A DNA stretch of 64,000 nt from LMUY01 sp965199095 (GCA_965199095.1 CBDAQM010000006.1:744001-808000); one strand, 5' to 3'; positions 49,693 to 58,833 are shown, numbered from the stretch's first letter. The notes: generated from the letters alone by a model not told the origin. A program made the numbers and translations.

Positions 49693-50622
49693 TTATTGTG
49701 GTGGGGGGCTGGGCGGCACACCGGCGGCGGCGGCGACCTCGGCGGCGAAATCGCCGGATTGCTTCTCGATCCCTTCGCCGAGCGCGTAGCGTTCGAACCC
49801 CGTGATCGTCGCGCCGGCCTTCTTGGCCACGACCTTCACGCGGCTTTCGCCGTCATGCACCCAAATCTGCTCCAGCAGGACCACTTCCTCGTAGTATTTG
49901 CGGATGCGGCCGAGCACCATCTTCTCGATGATGTCGTCCGGCTTGCCGGAGGCGCGCGCCTGCTCCGTCAGCACCGCCTTCTCCCGCTCCAGCGCCGCGG
50001 TGTCCACGCCGTCAATGTCCAGGGCGAGCGGCTGGGTGGCGGCCACGTGCATGCCGACCTGGCGGCCGAGCAGTTCCAACCCCTGCAGCTCGCTCGGGCT
50101 CTCCAGCGCCACCAGGACGCCGATCTTGCCCAGGCCGGGTTTCAGCGCCTGGTGGACGTAGCTCGCGACGACCCCCGTCTCGACGGTCAGCACCCGGGCG
50201 CGGCGGATGGTCATGTTCTCGCCGATAGTGGCGACCATGTGGGTCAGCTCATCGGCGACGGTGCGGTCCGAGCCGGGGAACGGGGCGGCCTTCAGCGTGT
50301 CCAGGTCGTCGCCCAGTTCGAGCGCGAGCTTCGCCAGCGTCTCGACGAACGCCTGGAACGTCTCGTTGCGGGCGACGAAGTCCGTCTCGGCATTCACCTC
50401 CACGATGGCGCCCTTGTTGGGCAGGGTGGCGACGCCGACGAGGCCCTCGGCTGCGACCCGGCCGCTCTTCTTCGCCGCGGCCGCCAGCCCCTTCTTGCGC
50501 AGCCAGTCGATGGCGGCTTCCAGGTTGGCGTCCGTCTCGGACAAGGCACGCTTGCAGTCCATCATCCCGGCGCCGGTCTTCTCGCGAAGTTCCTTCACCA
50601 GGGCGGCGGTCACATCAGCCAT
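49693..50622 (-). CDS. tsf: Elongation factor Ts
   Basis: The 309-residue protein is EF-Ts, the nucleotide exchange factor for EF-Tu. The N-terminal VKELREKTGAGMMDCKRAL and the core NAETDFVARNETFQ with TDFV are diagnostic. The C-terminal VLLEQIWVHDGESRVKV also fits. GGGAGA precedes the ATG. It lies 32 nt after rpsB in the usual operon. Confidence 0.98.
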   Translation of the reverse strand: MADVTAALVKELREKTGAGMMDCKRALSETDANLEAAIDWLRKKGLAAAAKKSGRVAAEGLVGVATLPNKGAIVEVNAETDFVARNETFQAFVETLAKLALELGDDLDTLKAAPFPGSDRTVADELTHMVATIGENMTIRRARVLTVETGVVASYVHQALKPGLGKIGVLVALESPSELQGLELLGRQVGMHVAATQPLALDIDGVDTAALEREKAVLTEQARASGKPDDIIEKMVLGRIRKYYEEVVLLEQIWVHDGESRVKVVAKKAGATITGFERYALGEGIEKQSGDFAAEVAAAAGVPPSPPPQ

Positions 50623-50654
50623 TGGCGGTCTCCCTGAGGGCGGGTTTCGGGATG

Positions 50655-51434
50655 TCAGGCGGCCGGCTGATCCGCCATGATTTCGTCGGGCACCGCGCCG
50701 ATCGGCAGCTCCTCCTCGGCGCCGATGTCGCGGCCCGAGGCGGCCATTTCGGCGCTGATGCCGTCCAGCACGGCGCCCGCGACCAGGTCGCAATACAGGG
50801 TGATGGCGCGCAGCGCGTCGTCGTTGCCGGGGATCGGGTAGGTGACGCCGGACGGATCCGAGTTGCTGTCCAGCACGGCGATCACGGGGATGCCGAGCTT
50901 GTTGGCTTCCTCGACCGCGAGCTTTTCCTTGTTTGTGTCGATGATGAACAGGATGTCCGGCAGGCCGCCCATCTCCTTGATGCCACCCAGCGCCCGCTCC
51001 AGCTTGTCGCTGTCGCGGGTGATGTCGAGCACCTCTTTCTTGGTCAGCCCCTCGACGTTGCCCGCCAGCAGTTCCTCGATCTGGCGCAGGCGCTTGATGC
51101 TGCCAGTGATGGTCTTCCAATTGGTCAGCATGCCGCCGAGCCAGCGATGGTTGACGTAGTATTGGCCGCAGCGCTTGGCCGCCTCCGCCACGTGCTCCGC
51201 GGCGGCGCGCTTGGTGCCGACGAACAGCACGCGGCCGCCATTGGCCGTGGTGTCGCGCACCGCGCGCAGGGCCCGGTCCAGCATGGGGACGGTTTGCTGC
51301 AGATCGATGATGTGGACCTGGTTGCGCACGCCGAACAGGAAGGGCGCCATGCGCGGGTTCCAGCGGCGGGTGTGGTGGCCGAAATGCACGCCAGCTTCCA
51401 GCAACTGGCGCATCGTGAAATCGGGCAAAGCCAT
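50655..51434 (-). CDS. rpsB: 30S ribosomal protein S2
   Basis: The 259-residue protein shows S2 signatures: LLEAGVHFGHHTRRWNPRMAPFLFG, RVLFVGTKRAA, VNHRWLGGMLTNWKTI and PDILFIIDTNKEKLAVEEANKLGIPVIAVLDSNSDP. The first gene of the rpsB-tsf pair. The 226-nt upstream gap would hold its promoter and leader, where feedback control by S2 is common. No structure there was assigned. Confidence 0.98.
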   Translation of the reverse strand: MALPDFTMRQLLEAGVHFGHHTRRWNPRMAPFLFGVRNQVHIIDLQQTVPMLDRALRAVRDTTANGGRVLFVGTKRAAAEHVAEAAKRCGQYYVNHRWLGGMLTNWKTITGSIKRLRQIEELLAGNVEGLTKKEVLDITRDSDKLERALGGIKEMGGLPDILFIIDTNKEKLAVEEANKLGIPVIAVLDSNSDPSGVTYPIPGNDDALRAITLYCDLVAGAVLDGISAEMAASGRDIGAEEELPIGAVPDEIMADQPAA

Positions 51435-51660
51435 GGTATGCTACGTCCTATCGTCCGGTTGGGCCTCCGCGGGGCCTGGCCTTGCGGCACCGGTGCTGGC
51501 TTGTTTCGCCAGGAGGCGCCCCGCGTGTGAATTATCGGCCCGCACTCGCATGCGCTGCCGACGCGCGGGGATATGGCGGAAAAGCGATGCAATAGCAAGG
51601 TCACGCAACCGCCCGCGGGGAGCGGCCGTTTTCTCGCCATAGCAGTGAGGGGTGTGTGCG

Positions 51661-51879
51661 ATGATCCGAGCCACGATGGCGGTCCTGGTCGGCCTGGCAG
51701 GTCCAGCCCTGGCGGCTGCGCCGCCCACGCCCGGCCCGACATCTGAACCGACGACGGCACAAACCAGCCCACCCGCCGAAATCGCGCCGTCCACGGCGCA
51801 GCCCGAGCCGTCTGCCCCCCCACCGGCGCCAGCCACGAGCCCGAGTTCGAGCCCGGCGGAGGTGGTGGCGCCGAAATAA
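51661..51879 (+). CDS. Small exported Pro/Ser/Thr-rich protein
   Basis: The 72-residue frame has a signal-peptide-like start (MIRATMAVLVGLAGPALAAAP) followed by a fully Pro/Ala/Ser/Thr-rich tail. A GTGAGGGG stretch 10-17 nt upstream is a possible ribosome site. It is divergent from rpsB and convergent with the thioesterase gene. Low complexity makes it uncertain as a gene. Confidence 0.5.
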   Translation: MIRATMAVLVGLAGPALAAAPPTPGPTSEPTTAQTSPPAEIAPSTAQPEPSAPPPAPATSPSSSPAEVVAPK

Positions 51880-51891
51880 ACGCGCGGAGCC

Positions 51892-52956
51892 TTATATCCC
51901 GGCGGCTTCCCGCACGGCGCGGGTCAGCACGTTGATCGACGGCTCAAGGAAGATCGACAGGTGGTCACCTGGGACCGTCACCAGGCTGAGCCCGTCGCCC
52001 ACCAGTTCACCCCAGCCGAAGCGGCGGTCCAGGCCGAAGCCGCGGGGCTCCTCCGAGGACCGGATCTGCAGGACACGCCCGGCATAGGGCTTGGGCTGGT
52101 AGCGCTGCGCCGCGGCGTGAAGTTGCGCCAGAAGGTCGGCGTCGAAGGCCTGCTGCGCCTTATAGGCGAGTGCCGCGGCACTTGACGGGGCGGTTTGCGG
52201 TGTTGGCGCCGCCACCAGCCGCTTGACGGCGTTCCGGTCGCGAAGGAACTCCGCCAAGCCCAGCGTGCCAGCCAGGACCTTGCGGAACTGCGTCAGGATG
52301 ATCTGCCATGCGTAGGAGCGCTCGGCGAGGTGGCGTCGTCGCTTGCCCATGCGGGCCAGATAGGCCGGGTTCCAGGTGTCGACGAGCACCACCGCCGCCA
52401 CGCAATGACCGGCGGCGCGGAGTTGCTGGGCGGCCTCGTAGGCGATGTTGCCGGCCAGGCACCAGCCCAGCAGCACGTATGGCCCGGTCGGCTCCAGCAG
52501 GCAGAGTTGGCGGAGGTAGCCCTCGGCGATGGCCTCGATGGTGGAGGGCAGGTGGCCGGCTGAATGGCGGTCCATGGTCTGCAACGCGACAAACGGGTGC
52601 TTGCCGCCGATCTCCTGGCCAAGTGGGAAGAAGGCGCCGTTGCTGTGAAGGACGGCGAAGACCGGCTTGGCCGTGCCGCGGCCGAGCCGGGCGACGCGGT
52701 CGAAATGGAATCGCCGCGCTGGCGGCGCTGCCTCGAGTGCGCGGACCACGGCGCCGATCGTCGGCTCCCGATAGAAAACCGGCAAGGCGACCTTCGCGCC
52801 AAACTCCTTTTCCACGCGGGCCAGCAAGCGGGTGGCAAGCAGGGAGTGACCGCCCATGGCAAAGAAGTCGGCTTCGGGGCCGGCTATGCTGCCGGGCAGC
52901 AGCTCTGCCCAGATCGCTTGCAGGCGGGTGGCCGTGTCGGTCATCGCGATGTCCAT
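51892..52956 (-). CDS. Stand-alone carrier domain plus thioesterase
   Basis: The 354-residue protein looks like the end of a non-ribosomal peptide synthetase without the rest. A carrier domain (ADFFAMGGHSLLATRLLARVEKEFG, phosphopantetheine Ser38) is followed by an alpha/beta-hydrolase thioesterase. The nucleophile elbow is GWCLAG, with Cys166 where Ser is usual. VDTW near residue 193 and PGDHLSIF near the C-terminus supply the acid and His. GGGAGG precedes ATG 52956. It could offload or transfer an acyl or peptide chain from a partner synthetase elsewhere. Confidence 0.85.
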   Translation of the reverse strand: MDIAMTDTATRLQAIWAELLPGSIAGPEADFFAMGGHSLLATRLLARVEKEFGAKVALPVFYREPTIGAVVRALEAAPPARRFHFDRVARLGRGTAKPVFAVLHSNGAFFPLGQEIGGKHPFVALQTMDRHSAGHLPSTIEAIAEGYLRQLCLLEPTGPYVLLGWCLAGNIAYEAAQQLRAAGHCVAAVVLVDTWNPAYLARMGKRRRHLAERSYAWQIILTQFRKVLAGTLGLAEFLRDRNAVKRLVAAPTPQTAPSSAAALAYKAQQAFDADLLAQLHAAAQRYQPKPYAGRVLQIRSSEEPRGFGLDRRFGWGELVGDGLSLVTVPGDHLSIFLEPSINVLTRAVREAAGI

Positions 52957-53135
52957 CCGGCCTCCCCCAGCGCGTCGCCGCGGCCGCGGCGGCGGTGAGG
53001 ATACACCACCAACTGCTAAGGAAGGTTTAGAGGCGGTGTTGCAATATCTCCTCTGCTGGCCGGCCACCCGCATTCTGCTCTCTCCGCCAGCGGGAGAGGG
53101 TTAGCACAGCTTGCTTTAAAGCAGGCTGAAAAGCC

Positions 53136-53348
53136 CTATCCCTCCAGGCTCAGCGCCTGCAAGAGGTCTTCGGCCACCGGACCGCGCACGGTCGCGATGC
53201 ACTCGGCATAGAGCTTCAGCAGCTCCTCTTTTCCCGCCAGCGCGGGATTGCCTTCCAGCACCTTCTCCATCAAACGGAAGGCGACCGCCTCGGCCGTGCC
53301 GGATTCCACGACCAGGCTGGTGGCCGGGCTGGCCGCTCCCATCATCAT
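53136..53348 (-). CDS. Small unknown protein coupled to the EF-hand gene
   Basis: The 70-residue protein is helical (AVAFRLMEKVLEGNPALAGKEELLKLYAECIATVRG). ATG 53348 overlaps the EF-hand stop by 4 nt, which supports translation. No family was recognised. Confidence 0.6.
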   Translation of the reverse strand: MMMGAASPATSLVVESGTAEAVAFRLMEKVLEGNPALAGKEELLKLYAECIATVRGPVAEDLLQALSLEG

Positions 53349-53749
53349 TGCTGGGGCGCCGCGGCTTTGCGGGCCGCACGATGGGCGGCGCGGACGGCAC
53401 GGTTGTGGGCGCGGATGTCGTCCATCGTGACGTATCCCTTATGGTCAGTGTCGATCTGGGCGAAATCCCGGGCGACGGCCGGCATGTGGGCGCGGGCCTG
53501 CTCCTGCGTCAGGTGGCCGTCATGGGTGACGTTCGCGGCGTCAAACCGTTCCTGCATCGTGCGGCGTCGCCGGGCCGGAGCGGCGGCGGCAGGCGGCGTC
53601 GTGGCTGATTGCGTGGCGGCCGGGGGCGCCGCGGCGGCCGGCATAGGTGCGGCCGGGGAGCCAGGCTGGCTCGTCGTACCGGTCAGCGGCGCCTGGGCCT
53701 GGGCGGCGCCGGCCATCAGGATCAGGGCGGCTAGGATCGGAAAGCGCAT
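53345..53749 (-). CDS. Exported EF-hand protein
   Basis: The 134-residue protein has a signal peptide (ALILMAGAAQA), an Ala/Pro-rich linker and a pair of EF-hand-like loops. The first is FDAANVTHDGHLTQEQA; the second is FAQIDTDHKGYVTMDDI. The second loop has the better Asp-x-Asp-x-Lys-Gly pattern. The C-terminus is basic. Calcium binding in the envelope is likely for loop two. Confidence 0.82.
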   Translation of the reverse strand: MRFPILAALILMAGAAQAQAPLTGTTSQPGSPAAPMPAAAAPPAATQSATTPPAAAAPARRRRTMQERFDAANVTHDGHLTQEQARAHMPAVARDFAQIDTDHKGYVTMDDIRAHNRAVRAAHRAARKAAAPQQ

Positions 53750-53780
53750 CGATGGGCATCCTCTGAACGAAAGGGGAAGG

Positions 53781-54842
53781 TCAGGCGGCGATGGCGCGGA
53801 ACACCGCCTCCGCCTCCGCCACCTGGGACGACGTCACGTCGAGATGGGTGCAGGCCCGCGCCCGGTGCGGACCCATCACGGAGACCAGCACACCGTGATC
53901 GGCGGCGAGCCGGGCAAACTCCGTCGCGTCCATGCCGGAGGCCGTGGTGTCGATATAGACCAGGTTGGTCTCGGGCGGCTGCACCGCCAGCCCGGGGATT
54001 TGCGCCACGCCGCGGGCCAGCGCCTTGGCGTTGGCATGGTCCTCGGCCAGCCGGTCGATGTTGTGGTCGAGCGCGTACAGGCAGGCTGCCGCGCAGATGC
54101 CGCCCTGCCGCATGGCGCCGCCCAGCCGCTGCTTCCAGCGCCAGGCCGCGCCGATGAACGCCGTGGACCCGGCCAGCACCGCGCCCAGCGGCGCGCCCAG
54201 CCCCTTGGTGAAATCCAGCCACACGGTGTCGAAGCCGGCGACCATCTCCGCGGCCGGGATGCCGGTCGCGACGACGGCGTTCATCAGCCGCGCGCCATCC
54301 ATATGGGTCGCCAGGCCGTTCGCGTGCGCGACCTCGCTCACCGCCGTCAGGGCGTCGAGCGACCACACCGCGCCGCCGCCCTGGTTGGCCGTCTGCTCGA
54401 CTTCCAGCAGGGTTTGCGGCGGCGAGTGGCGCGACTTGCTCCGGAGCGCGGCTCGCGCGGTGTCGGCGGTGAACTGGCCGTCGGGTCCGGGAAGACCCAG
54501 GACCATCGCGCCGGCCAGCGCACCCGGCGCCCCGCCCTCGCTGGTGATGATATGGGCCGTCTCATGCGCCAGGATTTCGTCGCCGGGCCGGCAATGGGTG
54601 AGGATGGCGACCTGGTTGCACATGGTCCCGGTCGGCAGGAACATCGCGGCCTGCTTTCCCAGCAGGGCGGCCATGCGTTCGCATAGGGCATTGATGGTCG
54701 GGTCGTCGCCATTCTGCTCGTCCCCCACCTCCGCCGCCATCATGGCGGCCTTCATGGCCTGGGTCGGCCTGGTCTGCGTGTCGGAGTACAGGTTGACTCG
54801 GACCGGCACCGGCGAGCGGACGGGCGGCGGTGCGAAGGTCAT
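53781..54842 (-). CDS. Low-specificity L-threonine aldolase
   Basis: The 353-residue PLP enzyme splits threonine or related beta-hydroxy amino acids into glycine and an aldehyde. Motifs are NLYSDTQTRPT, VGDEQNGDDPTINALCERMAALLGK, HETAHI, GLATHMDGARL and the PLP-lysine site WLDFTKGLGAPLG (Lys213). ATG 54842 overlaps the RatA-like stop by one base, so it is the third gene of the lipA operon. Confidence 0.93.
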   Translation of the reverse strand: MTFAPPPVRSPVPVRVNLYSDTQTRPTQAMKAAMMAAEVGDEQNGDDPTINALCERMAALLGKQAAMFLPTGTMCNQVAILTHCRPGDEILAHETAHIITSEGGAPGALAGAMVLGLPGPDGQFTADTARAALRSKSRHSPPQTLLEVEQTANQGGGAVWSLDALTAVSEVAHANGLATHMDGARLMNAVVATGIPAAEMVAGFDTVWLDFTKGLGAPLGAVLAGSTAFIGAAWRWKQRLGGAMRQGGICAAACLYALDHNIDRLAEDHANAKALARGVAQIPGLAVQPPETNLVYIDTTASGMDATEFARLAADHGVLVSVMGPHRARACTHLDVTSSQVAEAEAVFRAIAA

Positions 54843-55315
54843 CAGCCCTTCACCGCGACCGGAGTGACCGATATCGTCGCGGTCGGGCGGCCATACACGT
54901 CGCGGGCCCGTTTGAGGAACGCTTTCACCATCGCCTCCACCGCCTGGTTGAACACGACGCCGATCGCCGCCTGCAACATGCGGCTACGAAACTCGAAATC
55001 GACGAAGAAATCCACCCGGCAGCCATTCGGCGCCGGCGTGAAGCCCCATTGGTTGTTGAGGTAGCGGAACGGACCGTTCTCGTATTTTACGTTCACCGTC
55101 TTTGGGCGGTCGAGCGCCACCACGCTGGTGAAGCTTTCGCGGAACGGGCCAAACCCGATGGTCAGGTCGGCGATCAGTTCCGTCTCGGTATGCGTCCGCA
55201 CCCGCGAGGCCGCACACCATGGTAGGAAGTTGTGGTATTTGCCGACATCAGCCACCAGGTCGAACATCTGCTCGGCCGTATACGGCACCAGCTTGTGTTC
55301 GGCATGGGTGGGCAC
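54842..55315 (-). CDS. RatA/Coq10-like START-fold protein
   Basis: The 157-residue protein matches the RatA/Coq10 family: YTAEQMFDLVADVGKYHNFLPWCAASRV, RESFTSVVALDRP, and FRYLNNQWGFTP...VDFFVDFEFRSRMLQ. In mitochondria Coq10 binds ubiquinone. In bacteria a ribosome-subunit association role was reported for RatA. Its GTG start directly follows the lipA stop, a frequent neighbourhood in alphaproteobacteria. Confidence 0.9.
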   Translation of the reverse strand: MPTHAEHKLVPYTAEQMFDLVADVGKYHNFLPWCAASRVRTHTETELIADLTIGFGPFRESFTSVVALDRPKTVNVKYENGPFRYLNNQWGFTPAPNGCRVDFFVDFEFRSRMLQAAIGVVFNQAVEAMVKAFLKRARDVYGRPTATISVTPVAVKG

Positions 55316-56272
55316 CTAGCGGTGGCCCTGCCGCGCCGCCCGCAACGCCGCGAAGTCGCTGTCGGCGTGGTAGGAGGAGCGGGTCAGCGGCGTGGCCGAC
55401 ACCATCAGGAAGCCCTTCGCGCGCGCCAAGCTGGCATAGTCGGCGAACTCGTCGGGGGTGACGAACCGGTCGACCGCGGCATGCTTCGGCGTGGGCTGCA
55501 GGTACTGACCGAGCGTGAGGAAGTCGATGTCGGCCATGCGCATGTCGTCCATGACCTGCATGATCTCACCCTTCGCTTCACCCAGCCCGACCATCAGGCC
55601 GGATTTGGTGAAGATCGCCGGGTCGAGCGTCTTCACGTGGTCGAGCAGGCGGAGCGACTGGAAATAGCGCGCGCCGGGCCGGATGGTGGGATACAGCCGG
55701 GGCACCGTTTCCAAATTATGGTTGAACACGTCCGGCCGGGCCGCGACGACCAACTCGGCCGCGCCGGGCTTGCGCAGGAAATCGGGCGTCAACACCTCCA
55801 CCGTGGTGTCCGGCGCGGCGGCGCGGATCGCGCGGATGACGGCGGCGATGTGCGCGGCGCCGCCATCCGGCAGGTCGTCGCGGTCAACGGAGGTGATGAC
55901 GACGTGGCGCAGGCCGAGCTTGGCCACCGCATCCGCCACCCTGCCCGGCTCGGACGCGTCCAGCGCCTCCGGCTGGCCGGTGGCGACGTTGCAGAAAGCG
56001 CAGGCGCGGGTGCAGGTGTCGCCCATGATCATCATGGTGGCGTGGCGCTGGGACCAGCACTCGCCGATATTCGGGCAGGCGGCTTCCTCGCACACCGTGA
56101 CCAGCCCATTTTCCCGCATCAGGGCGCGGGTCTCGTGATAGGTCGGGTGATTGGGCGCGCGGACGCGGATCCAGTCCGGCTTGCGCAGCGCCGGCGTGCT
56201 GGGCCGGTTCGCCTTCTCCGGATGGCGGAGCACGCCGCCGACGCGATGGTCGATGAGGACGCGAGTGGACAT
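55316..56272 (-). CDS. lipA: Lipoyl synthase
   Basis: The 318-residue radical-SAM enzyme inserts sulfur into octanoylated proteins. The auxiliary cluster motif CEEAACPNIGEC and the radical-SAM CTRACAFC are both intact, and the C-terminal RSSY serine is present. The start MSTRV (56272) is preferred over an in-frame ATG at 56284 by family length, without strong proof. Confidence 0.97.
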   Translation of the reverse strand: MSTRVLIDHRVGGVLRHPEKANRPSTPALRKPDWIRVRAPNHPTYHETRALMRENGLVTVCEEAACPNIGECWSQRHATMMIMGDTCTRACAFCNVATGQPEALDASEPGRVADAVAKLGLRHVVITSVDRDDLPDGGAAHIAAVIRAIRAAAPDTTVEVLTPDFLRKPGAAELVVAARPDVFNHNLETVPRLYPTIRPGARYFQSLRLLDHVKTLDPAIFTKSGLMVGLGEAKGEIMQVMDDMRMADIDFLTLGQYLQPTPKHAAVDRFVTPDEFADYASLARAKGFLMVSATPLTRSSYHADSDFAALRAARQGHR

Positions 56273-56378
56273 AGGACGCTTCAAAATCCCTTGGGCGTGA
56301 CCGGGCGGCGCGTCCGTTAAGTGGCTTGGGGGGCGGAAGAGGTCAAGAAGCGCTTCGGCCTCTGATACTGCCCCGATA

Positions 56379-56654
56379 TCAGGGACGCTCTTGCGCCGCG
56401 TGCCATATGCGCAGAATCGTCACCATACCGTCGTCTGCGATCCCGTAGACGATGAGATAGGGTGGCGAGACAATCAGCTCTCGTGTTCCAGGTTGGCGAC
56501 CGGGCCTGCCACGTCGCGGAAACACCGCCAAATTGTCGCCGGCGAGAAGAAGTTCGCGGCCGAGCCTCTTTGCGGCGACTGGATTGTCAGTCGCAACGTG
56601 GCGGACGATCCGACGGATATCGGCAAGCGCCAGACTACGCCAGACAACCGGCAA
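56379..56654 (-). CDS. ParE/RelE-type toxin
   Basis: The 91-residue protein has the ParE layout: VWRSLALADIRRIVRHVATDNPVAAKRLGREL, then FPRRGRPGRQPGTRELIVSPPYLIVYGIADDGMVTILRIWHAAQERP. The basic, Arg-rich surface and the closing IWHAAQERP are typical. It follows its probable antitoxin by 3 nt. ParE toxins act on gyrase, RelE on mRNA; sequence alone favours ParE. Confidence 0.88.
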   Translation of the reverse strand: MPVVWRSLALADIRRIVRHVATDNPVAAKRLGRELLLAGDNLAVFPRRGRPGRQPGTRELIVSPPYLIVYGIADDGMVTILRIWHAAQERP

Positions 56655-56657
56655 TGG

Positions 56658-56837
56658 TCAGCGTGGCTCGGGCGGCGCTACGTCAAACTCCCCCTCGGCG
56701 AGCCGCATGAGCCAGAGACGGACGTAGTCATGCGGCACGGTGCGAGGATCGGAATCTGATACCGCTATAGCTGCGGCAAGCGCGTCCGATTCCGCAGCGG
56801 CCTCGTCTTCGTCGATGAGAGAAGCAGGACTGGTCAT
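56658..56837 (-). CDS. Probable antitoxin partner of the ParE-type toxin
   Basis: The 59-residue acidic protein (LIDEDEAAAESDALAAAIAVSDSDP) ends WLMRLAEGEFDVAPPEP. Size, charge and position directly upstream of the toxin fit an antitoxin. It lacks a clear ribbon-helix-helix at its N-terminus, so DNA binding is uncertain. Confidence 0.7.
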   Translation of the reverse strand: MTSPASLIDEDEAAAESDALAAAIAVSDSDPRTVPHDYVRLWLMRLAEGEFDVAPPEPR

Positions 56838-56901
56838 AGCAATATGATAACGCACCCGGGCCGCGTCCGGTAGCGTCGTGTGAAACCTGAAGACAGATCG
56901 C

Positions 56902-57903
56902 TTACACCACCTGGAACCCATGCGCGAACGGGTCGCGGTCATCCACGAAGATCGTGTTGTGGCCGGTGATGCGCGCCCATCCCGCCACGCTCGGCCGGAT
57001 CGCGTCGCGGTTGCCGGCATGGGCCGCTTCCTCCACCCGGCAGTCGAACAGGCTGCCGATGATGCTCTCGTGGATGAACTCCGCCCCCACGCCCAGCCGG
57101 CCGCGCGCCACCAGTTGCGCCATCCGCGCGGATGAGCCGGTGCCGCAGGGCGAGCGATCAATCGCCGCGCTGCCGTAGAACACGGCGTTGCGGGCGTGGG
57201 CGCGCGGGTTGCGCGGCGGGCCGCACCATTGGATGTGCGTCACGTCGCGGATGCGCGGGTCCTCCGGATGCACGGGGGCCACGGCGGCTTGCGCCGCCTG
57301 CCGCACGGCCGGGCTCCAGCGGACCAGGTCGGCCGCGCTCGATTGGTCCAGGCCGGGCCAGTTCGCCTGCGGCTCGATGATCGCGTAGAAATTGCCGCCA
57401 TAGGCGACGTCGATGCGGAGTTCGCCCAGGCCCGGCACGTCGATCAGCACGTCGGAGGCGTGCAGGTAGGCGGGGACGTTGTGCAGGCGGACCTGCTCGA
57501 CGAAGGCGCCGTGCTGGACGTATTCCACCTCCACGCGGCCGGCCGGCGCCTCGATGGCGAAGCGGCCCGGCGTGCGCGGCTGCACCAGCCCTTCCTCGAT
57601 CGCCACGGTGACGGTGCCGATGGTGCCGTGGCCGCACATCGGCAGGCAGCCGCTGACCTCGATATACAGCACGCCGAGCTCACAATCGTCGCGGGTGGAG
57701 GGATACAGGATCGAGCCGGACATTACGTCATGCCCCCGCGGCTCGAACATCAGGGCGCGGCGGACCCAGTCATGATGCTGCATGAAGATCTGGCGCTTCT
57801 CCGCCATCGGCACGTTCGGCAGCAGCGGACCGCCCCCCGCCACGACCCGGACCGGGTTGCCGCAGGTATGCGCGTCGATGCAGAAGAAGGTGTGGCGAGC
57901 CAT
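56902..57903 (-). CDS. 4-Hydroxyproline epimerase / proline racemase family
   Basis: The 333-residue protein has both catalytic cysteines of the epimerase type: Cys90 in PMCGHGTIG and Cys253 in SPCGTGSSA. The N-terminal FFCIDAHTCGNPVRVV and LRIDVAYGGNFYAI also fit. Two Cys favour a 4-hydroxyproline 2-epimerase over a dehydratase, in which the first residue is often Ser or Thr. It is the downstream gene of a pair with creatininase. Confidence 0.9.
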   Translation of the reverse strand: MARHTFFCIDAHTCGNPVRVVAGGGPLLPNVPMAEKRQIFMQHHDWVRRALMFEPRGHDVMSGSILYPSTRDDCELGVLYIEVSGCLPMCGHGTIGTVTVAIEEGLVQPRTPGRFAIEAPAGRVEVEYVQHGAFVEQVRLHNVPAYLHASDVLIDVPGLGELRIDVAYGGNFYAIIEPQANWPGLDQSSAADLVRWSPAVRQAAQAAVAPVHPEDPRIRDVTHIQWCGPPRNPRAHARNAVFYGSAAIDRSPCGTGSSARMAQLVARGRLGVGAEFIHESIIGSLFDCRVEEAAHAGNRDAIRPSVAGWARITGHNTIFVDDRDPFAHGFQVV

Positions 57904-57913
57904 CAGCGCGCGC

Positions 57914-58741
57914 TCAGTCGTCGGCGTGCCCGGCGGTGTTGCCCTGGCCGCGGCCCGGCGACCACACCGGGTCTGGCCGGCGCCACAATCCCTTGTCCAG
58001 CATCGCCTGCGCCAGGGCCTCCGCCTGGACGTCCAGGAAGCGCTCGCCCTTTTCCGCCGTGGCCGGGCGCGGATCGCCGCGCACGCCGGTGACCGGCGCG
58101 CGTTCCGAGAAGCTCCAGAACCGGCTCAGCCCGTCATAGCGCGGCGTCGGCTCCGGCCGCTGCCGCACGGCTTCGTCGAACTTGTCGGTCCGCACCAGGC
58201 CGGGCGCCACCGCCAGCATGACCGAGGTTTCGCCCTCGCAGGCATGCGCCGGAGTCTCGGCCGTCTCGGCGATGCCGGCGATCTTGTCGCGGGTCAGGTA
58301 CCAGGGCGTGGTGGCGACCACGGGCAAGCCGAACTCGTGCGCCAGCTCGCGCGCTGCCACGGCCAGCGGTTCCACATTGCCACCATGGCCGTTCACGATG
58401 AGCAGCCGGGCGAACCCAATCGCGCGCAAGGAGCGCACGATTCCGGTCAGGACGCCGCGCAGTTCGTTGAAATTGAGGCTGATCGTGCCGCCGAACGGCA
58501 AATGGTGCTCGCTCATCCCGGTCCACAACCCGGGCAGCACCAGCACCGGTATCTCACCGGCCACCAGCCGGGCGGCGCGGATGGCGGCGGCGCTGGCGCT
58601 GGCGGTGTCGGTGATGACGGGAAGATGTGGGCCGTGCTGCTCCAGCGAGCCGATCGGCAGCACCGCCATGGCGCCCGGCCGTGCCGCGACGGCGCGGATG
58701 TCCGGCCCGGTCAGCTTCGCCCACTCCACCTCGTCAGCCAT
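57914..58741 (-). CDS. Creatininase-family amidohydrolase
   Basis: The 275-residue protein has the family metal-site motifs: LPIGSLEQHGPHLPVITD, HLPFGGTISLN, RLLIVNGHGGN and ACEGETSVMLAV. Members hydrolyse creatinine or related cyclic amides. Linkage 10 nt before the hydroxyproline epimerase gene suggests use of a nitrogenous compound, with the substrate unknown. Confidence 0.9.
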   Translation of the reverse strand: MADEVEWAKLTGPDIRAVAARPGAMAVLPIGSLEQHGPHLPVITDTASASAAAIRAARLVAGEIPVLVLPGLWTGMSEHHLPFGGTISLNFNELRGVLTGIVRSLRAIGFARLLIVNGHGGNVEPLAVAARELAHEFGLPVVATTPWYLTRDKIAGIAETAETPAHACEGETSVMLAVAPGLVRTDKFDEAVRQRPEPTPRYDGLSRFWSFSERAPVTGVRGDPRPATAEKGERFLDVQAEALAQAMLDKGLWRRPDPVWSPGRGQGNTAGHADD

Positions 58742-58833
58742 GCCTGCCTCCTTCGTTGCGCCCCGTCTTCCGGCGAAACGGAGGGGATGTCTAGTAGATC
58801 GACTCCGTGGAACCGACCCTATGGAGAGGAAGT

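Noticed and set aside
55232..56320. Long plus-strand frame opposite lipA
   Set aside because: lipA on the minus strand has both cysteine motifs intact; the opposing frame has His/Arg/Gly-rich shadow composition.
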